Assembly (NCBI RefSeq): GCF_030052815.1
Contig: NC_079505.1
Span: forward strand, 5,474,265 to 5,538,264
Reading direction: 5' to 3'
Source of the DNA: Hevea brasiliensis
Lineage: Eukaryota; Streptophyta; Magnoliopsida; Malpighiales; Euphorbiaceae
Length of the DNA stretch: 64,000 nucleotides
Of the stretch, positions 22,607 to 35,792 are shown piece after piece. The notes below the pieces were generated by a model that was not told the DNA's origin, ran no database searches, and saw only the letters and a list, made by a program, of their open reading frames with translations. Position 1 is the stretch's first letter, and each line of letters begins with the position of its first letter. Made by a program: the position numbers and the translations under genes.

Positions 22607-23142
22607 TTAGGGGAGAGCAGTTTTCGGTTTAAACCGAAAAATCGAACCGAATAAATTTAATTTGGTTCAATTGGTTTGGTTTTAAAATTCAATCGGTTTG
22701 GTTCGGTTTATAATTTTGATAATTTTGATTAATCGATTCGGTTCGGTTATTTTTATAAAAAATCAAAAAAACTGAACCAAACTGAAATTATTAATATATA
22801 TATATAGGAAATCAAAGAAAATCGAACCAAACTGAATCAAACCGAATCGAACCAAATTAAAATCAAAGAAAACCGAACTGAACCTTAAGATTTTTGAGTT
22901 TTGATTTCTATTTTTTTTTGTTTTTATGTTTTATTATTTAGATTTAATATTAAAAATATGAAATTTTATAAATTTCGATTTGATCGGTTTAAAATCGAAC
23001 CGAACCAATATTTATCGGTTCGATTCGATTTGATTTTCTCTTATTAATCGATTTGGTTCGGTTTTTAAAATTTTTAATTTTTTATTTTCGATTTTATCAG
23101 TTCGATTCGGTTCGAAACCGAACCGACTGTTTGCACACCCAT
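22607..23142. mobile_element. hAT-like MITE, copy 1
   Basis: The 536-bp element runs from TTAGGGGAGAGCAG to CTGTTTGCACACCCAT. It is packed with AACCGAACC/GGTTCGGTT words that make it largely self-complementary. Flanks are AAGTCTAG and AAGTCAAG (8 bp, one mismatch). Empty sites with a single AAGTCTAG occur elsewhere in the window, for example near 8156. An 8-bp duplication points to hAT. It encodes nothing. Confidence 0.75.
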
Positions 23143-24608
23143 AAGTCAAGTACCATAATTTAACAAAGTCTTGTTAGTATTCACAACGGCAGAAAAAGGT
23201 AATTCAACGACCTATGCTTGTTTACGTCTAGAAATTTCTATATTTTGCATTTTTTATTTTCTTAAGAAAATTTTTATTTTTATTTTTTATAAAATGCAAG
23301 AGAAAACATGAAAATCGCGCTCAATAATTTTCTAATTCAAAAAATAAATGGAAAATTATTCTTATCTTTCATAATTATATAAAAAAAAAAAAACAAATCA
23401 TTGTAAAATATATTTTATTTTTGAAATTTTTTAACATGTGTAGTTATTCATTTATTTATTAATAATATGATTATTTTTATCATTCTAAATAATTATTCAA
23501 TTATATGTATAAAAAGTTACGGTATAACTTTGATTATAAAAAAAGTAATTGTTTTCCACTTAGAAAATCGTTGAAAAACAAAATTTTTGTTATTAAAAAA
23601 ATAATGAAAAATTCAAATCTTAATTAAATTTTTGCAAAACTGATTTTGCAGTTCTCTATTTGTAAAACTGGCACATGTGAACATAAAGCTCTATTTTAAT
23701 TCTCTAAGAAAACTTTTGTACCAAACTATCTTAGTTTTCCACAAAGTGAACGAGTTTTCAAAGTTTCTATACGCAGAAATTTTAGAATTCAACTATTGTA
23801 TTATGATCATTCATTAGAGTATGCTTCATTTGAATCTAAGAATAATCAACGGTTAAAATTTATCCATTGTACGACACCAAATAATTTTCCAGGGGCTTGT
23901 CAAAGAACAATGAAGTCAAGGCTTGTTGGTATTCGCAGAGCTAAAGAAGGCATTTGAGCAACCTTGCCCTACGGGGGGAGCTTACGAAGGGAACACTGAA
24001 GTCTTGTTAGTATTCATATAGTGAACTAAATCTTTGGGAAATGAAAAATAATGTACAACTTCTTGAGACCTTACTTCCAAATGCTTTATCTTTTTAATTT
24101 CAATTTTAATTTTAGGTTAAGGCATAACCCTTATTTTATGTAATTCACACATGACAAATAGAGTAGAAATGCTTATGAAGTGTTTGAAGGAGCAATTTGT
24201 TCAACTTCCAAATTGCAATTCATATACACTTCCTCACCTCTACCCAAAAACTTCAATAAATGTGCTTTACAATCTAGTCCATAGGCCATTTACCTTACAA
24301 TTTCATCATGACAATGTTTTTCCACGTAACATTATTTCAACACACCAATTATAATTTCAAATAAAGCATTAGTCTAGTCAATAACAATGATAGTTTTTAT
24401 ATTTTTTTATCAATTAAGATTTGACTGGACTAAGGATTATTCTAAAATTATTTTTTAAAATCATAAATATATCAAATCGATCAAGAAGGAGAAATACACC
24501 TTAAAAGCAATTCAGAGAAAATATTTAATTTTAATACACGTAAATTGATATAAATATATCTTGATAAAAGTATTAATAAAAATAGCAATAAGTAAGATAT
24601 TTATGAAA

Positions 24609-24610
<2 letters not shown>

Positions 24611-24644
<34 letters not shown>
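24611..24644. repeat. (TA)n microsatellite
   Basis: About 34 bp of TA repeat. The matching site upstream of A is only about 14 bp, and in the orphan flank it is 57 bp (35646-35702). Confidence 0.9.
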
Positions 24645-24646
<2 letters not shown>

Positions 24647-25388
24647 TTTTTAAAAGAAACAAAAATATTTTTAAAAAATTCAACTATTTAATTTTATCAA
24701 AATTAAAATCAAAATCTAAACCAAACTGAAAGTAAAGAGATTTGACAGTTTCAATTTCAATTTCTTTAACTCTTAAATCAAAATTGCCGATTTTGATTCA
24801 TAATCGGTTAGGTTAGCCTATGTAAAATGTATGACACGTGGTTAATGGAAGTGCCCAATAATTTGGATCCCTTCATCAGACAAAATTTTAATACCATGAT
24901 TGTTAAGGTGTTTTCTTATTTTTATTTTTTAATTTTTTATTTTATTTTTATTATTAAATTAATTTTTATCAAATTTTTCATGATAACTATCAGTAAAATA
25001 AAATTTATTTTATAATAAATAAAATTATAATAGAAATATCCGATTATTCGATATGACTTTTATAATTAAACATACAAGTTTAGTCAATATTTTTAATTCA
25101 TATAATTTTAAATTGATAACCTAATAAATAATCATAATATATATTAATATTTTCAATTTTCACAATTAAAATTAGCCAGGTAATCATATTATTATGGAGA
25201 TTCATACGTTTATATTGTTTGGTAGCAAAATATTTATATTAGCATTTAGAAGTTGATAGAGTAGTTCATGAAAAGTTATTCCTCCTAATTTTTAGATACT
25301 GAGTAAGTGTTTTAATTAGGGTCAATGAGATAATACCATTATTTTTATATTTAACTGCTAATCTGATAGATATTTTTGTCGAATACTT

Positions 25389-26150
25389 ATGCTTTAAATT
25401 ACTATATAAATAGCTAATAATTAACAGTTATTATCTAACCTCTAACAACTAGTAAAACAATTGATAGCTACTAAAACAGTTGACAGTTATTATGACAGTT
25501 AATGTTGTCGAACAGAACCCAAGTCTTATTAGATAAAAAAGGTTAATTGAATAACCTTGAGCTTGGAGGCTTGAGAAAGGAACACCAAGTCTAGTCTTGT
25601 AATCTAACAGTTAAGTCTTATTAGTATTCAACAGACATTTTTACTGAACACTATGCTTTAAATTATTATCTAAATAACTAATCATTAACAGCTAATATCT
25701 AACAGCTAGTAAAATAATTGATAGCTATTAAAATAATTAACGGTTATTATAACAATTAATATTATTGAACAGAGCCTAAGTCTTATTAGGTAAAAAGGTT
25801 AATTGAATAACCTTGAGCTTGGGGGTTTGAGAAAGGAACACCAAGTCTGGTCTTGTAATTTAACAATCAAGTCTTGTTAGTATTCAATAGTCAATTTTAC
25901 CAAGCACTCATGCTTTAAATTACTATTTAAATAGCTAATCATTAATAACTAATATTTAATAGCAAACGGTTAATAAAATAATTAATAACTACTAAAACAG
26001 TTAACAACTATTAGAATAGTTAATATATAGAACCCAAGTGTTGTTCGGTAAAAAAGGTTAATTGAATAGCCTTGAGCTTGGAGGCTGGAAAAAGGAATAC
26101 CAAGTCTAGTCTTCTAATTTAACAGTCAAGTCTTGTTGGTATTCACAATG
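25389..26150. repeat. about 260-bp tandem array upstream of gene C
   Basis: It is the same array as upstream of A, with unit starts at 25389, 25653 and 25910 (264 and 257 bp). It is followed by the sequence that in the A flank was deleted around 8725. Confidence 0.8.
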
Positions 26151-26996
26151 CTAGAAAAAAGTAATTCGACAACCTTAGGCCTGTTTACTTATAGAAAACA
26201 ATTTTTGCATTTTGTATTTTCCATTTTTTAACAAAATTTTTCATTTTTTATAGAAAACAAGAGAAAATTACTCATATATTTCATAATTATAAAAAAAATC
26301 ATTGTAAAATATATTTTAAAAGTTATTTTATTTTTTAAAATTTTAACGTGTTATTCATTTATTCTATAATAAAATAATTAATTTTTATCATTACAAATAA
26401 ATATTTTTCTAAATAATTATTTAATTTTAGTTATATAGAGTTATGGTATAACTTTGATTATAAAAGTGGTTGTTTTCTATTTAGAAAATAGCTGGAAAAA
26501 AAAAATTTTTGTTATAAAAGAAAACAATGGAAAATCCAAATCTTAATTAAATTTTGGAAAATTAGTTTTGCAATTCTCTATTTGTAAAATTGGCACATGT
26601 GAAGAACTCTATTTTCTAGTTTTCAAAGAAAAATTTTTTACAAAACTATCTTAATTTTCCACGAGTAAATAAGTCCTTAGAGTGTCTGGATGAAAAAATT
26701 TTAGAATATAATTATTGTATTATAATAATTTATCATGGTAGTCTTTCGCCTGAATCTCATAATAATCAACTATTAAAATTTATCATTATACAACACCAAA
26801 TAATTTTCCAAGGGGTCGTCAAAGAACAATGAAGTCAAGGCTTGCTAGTACTCGCAGTGCTAAAGAAAGCATTTGAGCAACCGTGTCCAAGGGGGAGCTT
26901 GTGAAAGGAACACTGGGTCAAGTCTTGTTAGTATTCATAGTGCACTAAAGCTATATATATATATACATGGAATACTGAAATGTAGAGTAAACAACT

Positions 26997-29900
26997 ATGG
27001 CAAGATTGACTTTCGAGAATCTACCTTCCCTTGTTTCCCTTGTTCTTTTCTTTCTGTTACATTTTTCGCATCATGTTGCTTCAGACTCTACGGATGAAGC
27101 AAATGCTCTTCTCAAATGGGCAGCCAGTCTTCAAAACCAGGAACAGTTCAACCTATCTTCATGGCCTCTACTTCCAACAAATGCCACCAATTCCGAACCA
27201 AAAACAAGCCCGTGCACTTGGCTTGGAATTTATTGCAACCGTGGAGAAAGGGTCTTTCGATTAAACTTGACAAATGCAGGTTTAAACGGTTTGCTTCACG
27301 ACCTTTCTTTCTCATCCTTTCCTGATCTTGAGTTTATTGATTTCAGCTACAATGGACTTTTTGGTACCATCCCACTTGAAATCACTCAGCTTTCCAAACT
27401 CAGATATCTTGATTTATCAAATAATCAGTTATCAGGGATAATCCCGTCAGGGATTGGCCTCCTAACAAATCTTGAAATCCTGCACTTAGCTGAAAATCAA
27501 TTAAATGGTTCAATTCCTGAAGAAATAGGTCAGTTAAGTTCCCTTATTGAGCTTTTCTTATATATCAACTATTTAGACAGTCATATTCCTGTTTCACTGT
27601 GTAATTTGACCAAGTTGTCTGCATTACATCTCTATGATAATTAATTTTCTGGTACTATTCCTTTGAAAATGGGAGACCTCACCAATTTAGTTGAACTTTT
27701 CATGGATACCAATGGACTAGAAGGTTCTATCCCTTTCACTTTTGGAAACTTAACAAAGCTAACTTATTTGTTCATGTACCAAAATCAACTTTCTGGTTCT
27801 ATTCCCTCAGAAATTGGAAACTTGACGTCTCTCAACTGGCTAAGCCTTTTTGGAAACAATCTTTCTGGCCCAATTCCAAAGTCACTAAGTGGTCTGTCAA
27901 GCCTCACCCTTCTTCATCTTTACAGAAATCAACTCTCCGGCTCCATTCCTGAAGAGTTAGGAAACTTAATGTCTATTTCTGATCTAGAATTGGGTGAGAA
28001 TCAACTTAATGGTCCTATTCCTTCTTCCTTGGGTAATTTGATCAAGTTACAATGGTTAAATCTCAGTGCTAACCAACTTAGTGGTTCTATTCCTGCTTCC
28101 ATGGGAAATTTGAGCGAGTTACAATATTTAAAACTCGGTAGCAACCAACTTAGTGGTTCTATTCCTGCTTCTTTGAGTAATCTGAAGACCTTAGAATTCT
28201 TAACAGTCTATGACAACCACTTAACTGGCCCCATTTCCTTGGGTAATCTGAGCAACTTGTTGATTTTGGAACTCTAGCAATCGGTTTACTTCTTTTTTGC
28301 CTCATAATAATTGCATAAGCGAATCACTTCATGTTTTGGATGCAACAGACAATAATTTGAGAGGTCCAATCCCAGAAAGCTTGAGAAATTGCATGAGCTT
28401 ACTTAGTATTTATCTTGGTAGCAACCAACTTAGTGGTTCTATTCCTGCTTCCATGGGAAATTTGAGCGAGTTACAAGTTTTAACACTCGATAGAAACCAA
28501 CTTAGTGGTTCTATTCCTGCTTCCATGGGAAATTTGAGCGAGTTACAAGTTTTAACACTCGATAGAAACCAACTTAGTGGTTCCATTCCTGCTAGTTTGA
28601 GTAATCTGAGGACCTTAGAATTCTTAACAGTCTATGACAACCACTTAACTGGCCCCATTTCCTTGGGTAATCTGAGCAACTTGTTGATTTTGGAACTCTC
28701 TGGCAATCGGTTTACTTCTTTTTTGCCTCATAATAATTGCATAAGCGAATCACTTCATGTTTTGGATGCAACAGACAATAATTTGAGAAGTCCAATCCCA
28801 GAAAGCTTGAGAAATTGCACGAGCTTACTTATTATTTTTCTTGGTAGTAACCAACTCGACGGAAACCCATTTGAGGACTTCGTCGTCAACTCAAAGTTAC
28901 TATTCATGGATCTAAGTCACAACAAATTTTCTGGTCAGATCTCAAGCATTTGGAAATGGAGGTCACAAATAGAGGCCATACTTGTTGCAGGAAACGATAT
29001 TATTGGCATGATACCACCTGAGATTGGAAACTTTAAGCAACTACGTGAACTTGATCTTTCTTCAAATCATATATCTGGGAAGATTCCGAATGAACTTGGA
29101 GAGTTAACGCCTCTGCTGAAGCTAGCTTTGAATCAAAATCAACTTTCTGGAGCTATACCTTCAGAACTTGGATCTCTGACCAATCTTGAGTACATGGACT
29201 TGTCCACAAACAAATTGAGCGAGCCAATTCCAGAAGATATTGGTGACTTGGTGAAACTACACTACTTGAAATTGAGCCACAACAAGTTGAACAAAGCAAT
29301 TCCAAAGCAGCTGGGTGAGTTGGTTCAACTCTCGCAGCTAGATTTGGGTCATAACTTGCTGATAGGAAATATTCCTATAGATTTCGCGAAACTTGAGAGC
29401 TTGGAGGAACTGATTATCTCTCATAATAATCTCTCTGGTTTCATCCCCAAAGCTTTTGAAGAAATGCATGGTTTGTGGAATATCGATATATCCTACAACC
29501 ACTTTCAGGGTCCAATTCCCAATAGCAAAGCTTTTCAACATGCTTCTATAGAAGCTCTGCGTGGTAACAAAGGATTGTGCGGCAATTTTAGTGGCTTGGA
29601 CCCTTGCTCGGGGCAAAAACAAGTCTCGAAGAAGGGCACTAAAATTATGCTGATAATTTTACTCCCTGTTTCAGTAACAGGTGCTCTTTTATGTATGTTG
29701 GTTGTTCTGTTCTTCAGGTTCCAAGCAAGGAAGAGAGGTTCAAAGAGAGAAGTTGAAATGAATAGTGAAGGGTTGCTTGCCACATCAATTTTTGATGGAA
29801 AAACATTGTACAAGGAAATCATACAAGCAACCAAGAATTTTCATGATATGCACTGCATTGGGGAGGGTGGATTTGGAAAGGTCTATAAAGCTGAGTTACC

Positions 29901-30727
29901 ATCCGGAAATACTTTAGCTGTGAAGAAATTCCATTCACTGAATCAAGGTGAGACAGCAGATCAGAAAGAGTTTCTGAATGAGATAAGAGCATTAACAGAG
30001 ATAAGACATCGAAATATCGTGAAGTTCTACGGCTTTTGCTCGCATCTAAGACACTCGTTTTTTGTCTATGAGTACCTGCAAGATGGGCAATCTGGACACT
30101 GTGCTAAGTAATGATGAAGCTGCAAGAGAATTGGATTGGAATAAAAGGTTGAATGTCATAAAAGGTGTGGCAAATGCCTTGTCATACATGCACCATGAAT
30201 GCTTGACACCAATTATTCACAGAGACATATCAAGCAAGAATGTTCTGCTGGATTCAGAATTTGAAGCTCATGTTTCAGACTTCGGCATAGCCAAGCTTCT
30301 GAACCTAGACTCTTCCAATCAGTCTATGCTAGCAAGCACATATGGATATATAGCACCAGGTGATGTACTGTGTAGTTTCTCCTCTAAACATTGAGTTAGT
30401 ATTGTAAATTATCTACTATAACTACATATTTGGCATTGCAGAGCTTGCCTACACAATGAAGGTGAATGCGATGTCTATAGCTTTGGAGTGTTGGCGTTGG
30501 AAATCATCAATGGAAAGCATCCAAGTGATTTAATCTCTAGAATTTCATCACAATCTGCAGACACTGAGGTAGAGATGAACAATATGTTGGACCAAAGGTT
30601 ATCTCCTCCGACACATGAAGTTGAAGACAAATTGGCGTTCACCGTGACCCTGGCATTCTCATGCATACGTATGAACCCACAGTCCCGGCCGGCTATGCAG
30701 TTTGTTTCTCAGCTCTTGTCAAACTAA
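26997..30727 (+). pseudogene. gene C: LRR receptor kinase, multiply broken, LRR-expanded
   Basis: It has the same layout as gene A but does not read through. The breaks, in order: CAA-to-TAA stop at 27642-27644; loss of CT near 28273, giving a TAG stop and a frameshift; the extra A near 30080 shared with gene B; and a 7-bp deletion near 30466 in exon 2. The activation loop also reads ASTYGY instead of AGTYGY. The intron 30360-30441 is intact. The LRR region holds extra repeats from two duplications (72 bp in tandem at 28425-28568, and 282 bp repeated at a distance of 424 bp). Its 5' part is A-like and its 3' kinase part is B-like. Confidence 0.93.
28425..28568 (+). repeat. perfect 72-bp tandem LRR duplication
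   Basis: 28425-28496 and 28497-28568 appear identical, and each encodes one 24-residue LRR ([19 protein letters not shown] core). A third, diverged unit starts at 28569. It points to a recent unequal exchange. Confidence 0.9.
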
Positions 30728-30989
30728 ATTTATTTTTCAGAGCCGTGACTGCCCTGTACTATGCAAGCTGAAGCGCAATTGCTGGGCAGCTGCTATCTAA
30801 TTCCTCCACTTCATCGCAATGCACGTATTTTCATAGAGAATAATTAGCAACAGCTAAACCAATTAAAATTTAAGAAATTATGTTTATAGTAGGACCTCCA
30901 TATTTTTTGGTGGGATACACAGTGATTTTTAGTAATGTGTTAATTGAGTGGAAGTATACACTTGAATAAATGTAGGCAAGAAATTTTTG
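30728..30989. other. 3' flank of gene C
   Basis: Same conserved 3' flank as after gene A. Confidence 0.4.
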
Positions 30990-32295
30990 GTTAATTTTTA
31001 CCAACATTCTCTCGATCTTAGAGTTTGTTACACTTTCATCCTCAGTTTCATATCGTTACAATAAAGTCCCCCAACTTAAAAAATATTATATAAAAGTCTC
31101 TCAATTTAAAAAATATTATATAAAAGTCTCTCATGCTAAAATCCCACGCTATAAAATGAAAAGGTCGAGTTTGTTTAGTATTGTTGTTAGAACTGCTGTT
31201 AAGAAAAATATTTTCTTAAATATGATTTAAATAAATTTAATATATTTTAGTATAAGAACACCAAAATAAGAAAATAATTTTTTTCAAACTACTTTTTCCA
31301 ATAGCATTTAAAATTATACTTTTTCTAAAAAAATGCTTTTTGACATTTGAAACTCAATGTCAAATAGTTTTGAGAACTTTTTTCTTGTGCAAAAAAATTG
31401 GGGCAAGTATGTTAGATGGGTTTTATGATTTTAAAGTTGGAATTTCTTTTCTTTTTTTTTTTGGAATGATTTGTTATGCTAAATATACAAAATTTATGTG
31501 TTTAGTTATGAAATTGCAGGTTTCCAATTATTGTATGATTAATAGGGATAAATTTCAATAACTATCCCTGAACTTATATAGTTGTAACACTACAGTCCTT
31601 TAACTTTAAAATGTAACATAAAACCCCCTAAACTTTTAAATTTTACACAGTAAAATCCCTCTGACTTTCAATTACTGATTTTTCAGTTAGAAACTGATGT
31701 GAATAGCTCCTGCATGACGCTTAGTTAATATTTCTCTCTCCTCTTTTATGCAAAGTGTAAAATTATTCTCTTTACGCATGAAAAATTATTCTGTCTATAG
31801 AGAGAAAAATGATTCAATTTACACATGGCTTGAGAGAGAAAAGAGAAATACTGACTAAACTCCATGCTGAAACTTTCCAGGTCAGTGTGTAACAGAAAAA
31901 CTGGTAATTGGAGGTTAGAGGGATTTTAATGTGCAAAATTTGAAAGTTGATGGGGTTTTATGTTACATTTTTAAGTTGAATGACTGTAATGTTACAATTA
32001 GATAAGTTCAGGGATAGTTGTCATAATTTATCCTGATTAATAGACATGAAGTAGAAATTGCAAGAAAGAGACTAACATTAATTTCATATGTGACACTTTA
32101 GTTTCTTTCATTTCTTTTTATCTTACAATGTAGCACTACCGCATATTAGATTAGTCGGAGATATGATGAGATTCTGATATGAAATACTTTTATGTAATGT
32201 TTCCTTAAGTTGAGGGATTTTATGATAACAAAATAAAAATGAAAGACATAAGTGTAACAAACTCTAAAATTGAGGGATGGCCAGGGAAAATTAAT
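30990..32295. mobile_element. outer foldback (Mutator-like) element, copy behind C
   Basis: It lies between GAAATTTTTG (30980-30989) and GAAAATTTTA (32296-32305), with inverted ends as in the copy at 19911. It was inherited with the unit. Confidence 0.68.
31546..32033. mobile_element. inner foldback (Mutator-like) MITE, copy behind C
   Basis: 488 bp, flanked by TGATTAATAG (31536-31545 and 32034-32043), the same insertion as at 20470. Confidence 0.78.
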
Positions 32296-32305
32296 GAAAA
32301 TTTTA

Positions 32306-33669
32306 AGCCCTTAATCTTTTGAAAATGAAAGACAAAGTTTATTTCAACTTTTAGGTTTTCCATCAACACCATTTCAAACAATAACTCTTAGTGACAATTC
32401 CATAATATGGATTTGAAGATATCATCCCGCACTTTGGAGTTATAGTGTACAATCAGTCAGTTCGATTAGGATTTGAACCAAGTTATACTAATCGAAAAAT
32501 CGAAAATTAAAACTATAAAAATCAAATAGAAATACTAGAGAGATCTTATAATTTCAATTTCAATTCCTTTAACTCCTAAATCAAAATTGCCGATCTTGAT
32601 TCATAATAGATTAGGTTAGCCTATGTAAAATGTAAGACACGTGGTTAATGGAACTTCCCAATAATTTGCATCCTTCATCAAACAAAATTTTAATACTATG
32701 ATTATTGTTAATGTGTTTTCTTATTTTTATTTTTAATTTTTTATTTTATTTTATTATTAAATTAAATGTCATAAAATTATTCATGATAACTATCAGTAAA
32801 TTAAATTTTATTTTATAAAAAAATAAAATTATAATACAAAAATCCGATTATTAGATATGACTTTAATAATTAAGCATAGAATATACAAGTTTAGCCAATA
32901 TTTTTAATTCATAAAATTTTAAATTGATAGCCTAATAATGAATCATAATATGTTAATATTTTAAATTTTGACAGTTAAAATCTGCAAGATATGGGAGGAT
33001 TGAGAAGAGAATATTTAAGTCAAGATAATCATATGCTTCTCAATTTTTCAATCTTTCCAAGCTTCCTTCCACACCATATTGCTCCGGAACTTCACCAAAA
33101 CCCAAAAATACAACAAGAGTCAAATTTCTATATTTAACACAATTATTTCAATAATTTTCTAAATATATGCCTAATAGATAACTATACTTTAATCAACTGA
33201 ATTAGACACAAAAATACATTAAAAATACTAAATGTGATGGGAGTAAAATTAATAAATTACGCACTTATCACTACTAAAGCGTTAGTCAATAAAATTTCCA
33301 ACTAAATAATTAGTAGGTAATTCGTAAGCAAATGGTAGGGAACATGAGAATTAACAATCATTTTACCGACTATTATTTAATTGGTAACTACTGACTAATT
33401 TAATATAATCAGTAATTACCGACTAATCAAATTGTAGGTAGTGTTTTTATATTAATTTTTATTTCAAATAATATAACTTAAAAATAAAATAATGAAAAAA
33501 ATGGTTACTATTTTATTTAGTCGATATATTTTTAATTTTCAAAGAAAATAAATTATCAACAGGTAATTTTTTATATTAATTTCTATTTTAATTGAAGAGC
33601 AAGTTTTGTTAGGTAAAAAAGTTAATTGAACAACTTGAGCTTAATTAGGGGCTTGAGAAAGGAACACTG
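32306..33669. other. 3' intergenic region of gene C
   Basis: Repeat-unit sequence with ACACGTGG near 32637 and no gene. Confidence 0.6.
33269..33443. mobile_element. CACTA-like terminal fragment
   Basis: CACTACTAAAG to GTAGGTAGTG, as at 15396. Confidence 0.3.
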
Positions 33670-33677
33670 AAGTCTAG

Positions 33678-34177
33678 TTAGGGGAGAGCATTTTTCGGTT
33701 TAAATCGAAATTTCGAACCGAATCGATTTAATTCGGTTCAATTGGTTTAGTTTTAAAATTCAATCGGTTCGGTTTATAATTTTGATAATTTCGGTTAATC
33801 AGTTCGGTTTTTTTCATAAAAAATAAAAAAAACTAAACAGAACCGAAATTATTAATATATATAGGAAATCAAACAAAATCGAACCAAACCGAATCGAACA
33901 GAATCAAAATCAAAGAAAACTGAATCGAACCTTAACATTTTTGAGTTTTGATTTCTATTTTTTTTGTTTTTATGTTTTATTATTTAGATTTAATGTTAAA
34001 AATTTGAAATTTTATAAATTTCGATTTGATCGGTTTAAAACTGAACTGAACCGATATTTATCGATTCGATTCGATTTTTTCTTATTAATTTGGTTCGGTT
34101 TTTAAAATTTTTAATTTTTGATTTTCGATTTTATTGCTTCGATCAGTATAAATCGAACCGACTGTTTGCACTCCCGT
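33678..34177. mobile_element. hAT-like MITE, copy 2
   Basis: A 500-bp element from TTAGGGGAGAGCA to TGTTTGCACTCCCGT. Flanks are AAGTCTAG (33670-33677) and GAGTCTAG (34178-34185). Same insertion site as copies 1 and 3. Confidence 0.73.
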
Positions 34178-34185
34178 GAGTCTAG

Positions 34186-35638
34186 TACTGTAATTTAACA
34201 ATGTCTTGTTAGTATTCGCAACGGCAGAAAAACGTAATTCAACGACCTAGTGTCGTTTAAGTCTAGAAATTTCTATATTTTGCATTTTTTTATTTTTTGA
34301 GAAAATTTTTATTTTTATTTTTTATAAAATGCAAGAGAAAACATGAAAATCGCACTCAATAATTTTCTAATTCAAAAAATAAATGGAAAATTATTCTTAT
34401 CTTTCATAATTATAAAAAAAAAAAACAAATCATTGTAAAATATATTTTATTTTTGAAATTATTTAACATGTGTATTTATTCATTTATTTTATAATAATAT
34501 GATTATTTTTATCATTCTAAATAATTATTCAATTATATGTATAAAAAGTTACGGTATAACTTTGATTATAAAAAAAAAAGTAATTGTTTTCCACTTAGAA
34601 AATAGTTGAAAAACAAAATTTTTGTTATTAAAAAAATAATGAAAAATTCAAATCTTAATTAAATTTTTGCAAAACTGATTTTGCAGTTCTCTATTTGTAA
34701 AACTGGCACATGTGAACATAAAGCTCTATTTTAATTCTCTAAGTTAACTTTTGTACCAAACTATCTTAGTTTTCCACAAAGTGAACAAGTTTTCAAAGTT
34801 TCTATACGGAGAAATTTTACAATACAACTATTGTATTATGATCATTCATTAGAATATGCTTCATTTGAATCTCAGAATAATCAACGGTTAAAATTTATCC
34901 ATTGTACGACACCAAATAATTTTCCAGGGGCTTGTCAAAGAACAATGAAGCCAACGCATGTTTGGTATTCGAAGTGCTAAAGAAGGCATTTGAGCAACCT
35001 TGCCCTGCGGGGGAGCTTGCGAAGGGAACACTGAAGTCTTGTTAGTATTCATATAGTGAACTAAATCTTTGGGAAATGAAAAATAATGTACAACTTCTTG
35101 AGACCTTACTTCCAAATGCTTTATCTTTTTAATTTCAATTTTAATTTTAGGTTAAGGCATAACCCTTATTTTATGTAATTCATACATGACAAATAGAGTA
35201 GAAATGCTTATGAAGTGTTTGAAGGAGCAATTTGTTCAACTTCCAAATTGCAATTCATATACACTTCCTCACCTTTACCCAAAAACTTCAATAAATGTGC
35301 TTTACAATCTAGTCCATAGGCCATTTACCTTACAATTTCATCATGACAATGTTTTTCCATCTAACATTATTTCAACACACCAATTATAATTTCAAATAAA
35401 GCATTAGTCTAGTCAATAACAATGATAGTTTTTATTTTTTTTTATCAATTAAGATTTGACTGGACTAAGGATTATTCTAAAATTATTTTTTAAAATCATA
35501 AATATATCAAATCGATCAATAAGGAGAAATATACCTTAAAAGCAATTCAGAGAAAAGATTTAATTTTAATACACGTAAATTGATATAAATATATCTTGAT
35601 AAAAGTATTAATAAAAATAGCAATAAGTAAAATATTTA

Positions 35639-35706
<68 letters not shown>

Positions 35707-35792
35707 TTTTTAAAAGAAACAAAAATATTTTTAAAAAATTCAACTATTTAATTTTATCAAAATTAAAATCAATATCTAAACCAAACTGAAAG
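34186..35792. other. orphan receptor-gene 5' flank
   Basis: It repeats the composite flank seen before gene C (B-type promoter sequence, then the A-type flank from about 35067). It stops at AAAGTAAAGAGATC, about 2.2 kb short of where a start codon would be expected. Retrotransposon sequence follows. Confidence 0.7.
35646..35702. repeat. (AT)n microsatellite
   Basis: About 57 bp of uninterrupted AT repeat, the longest allele of this site in the window. Confidence 0.95.

Larger units (their letters stand above)
23151..26996. other. 5' flank of gene C (composite)
   Basis: From 23151 to about 24030 it matches the immediate promoter region of B (15640-16360) but without a gene. It then switches to the A-type long flank (from 6612), including the tandem array. 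The TATA run lies at about 26952-26964 and the leader again has ATG-TAG before the start. No gene. Confidence 0.65.
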
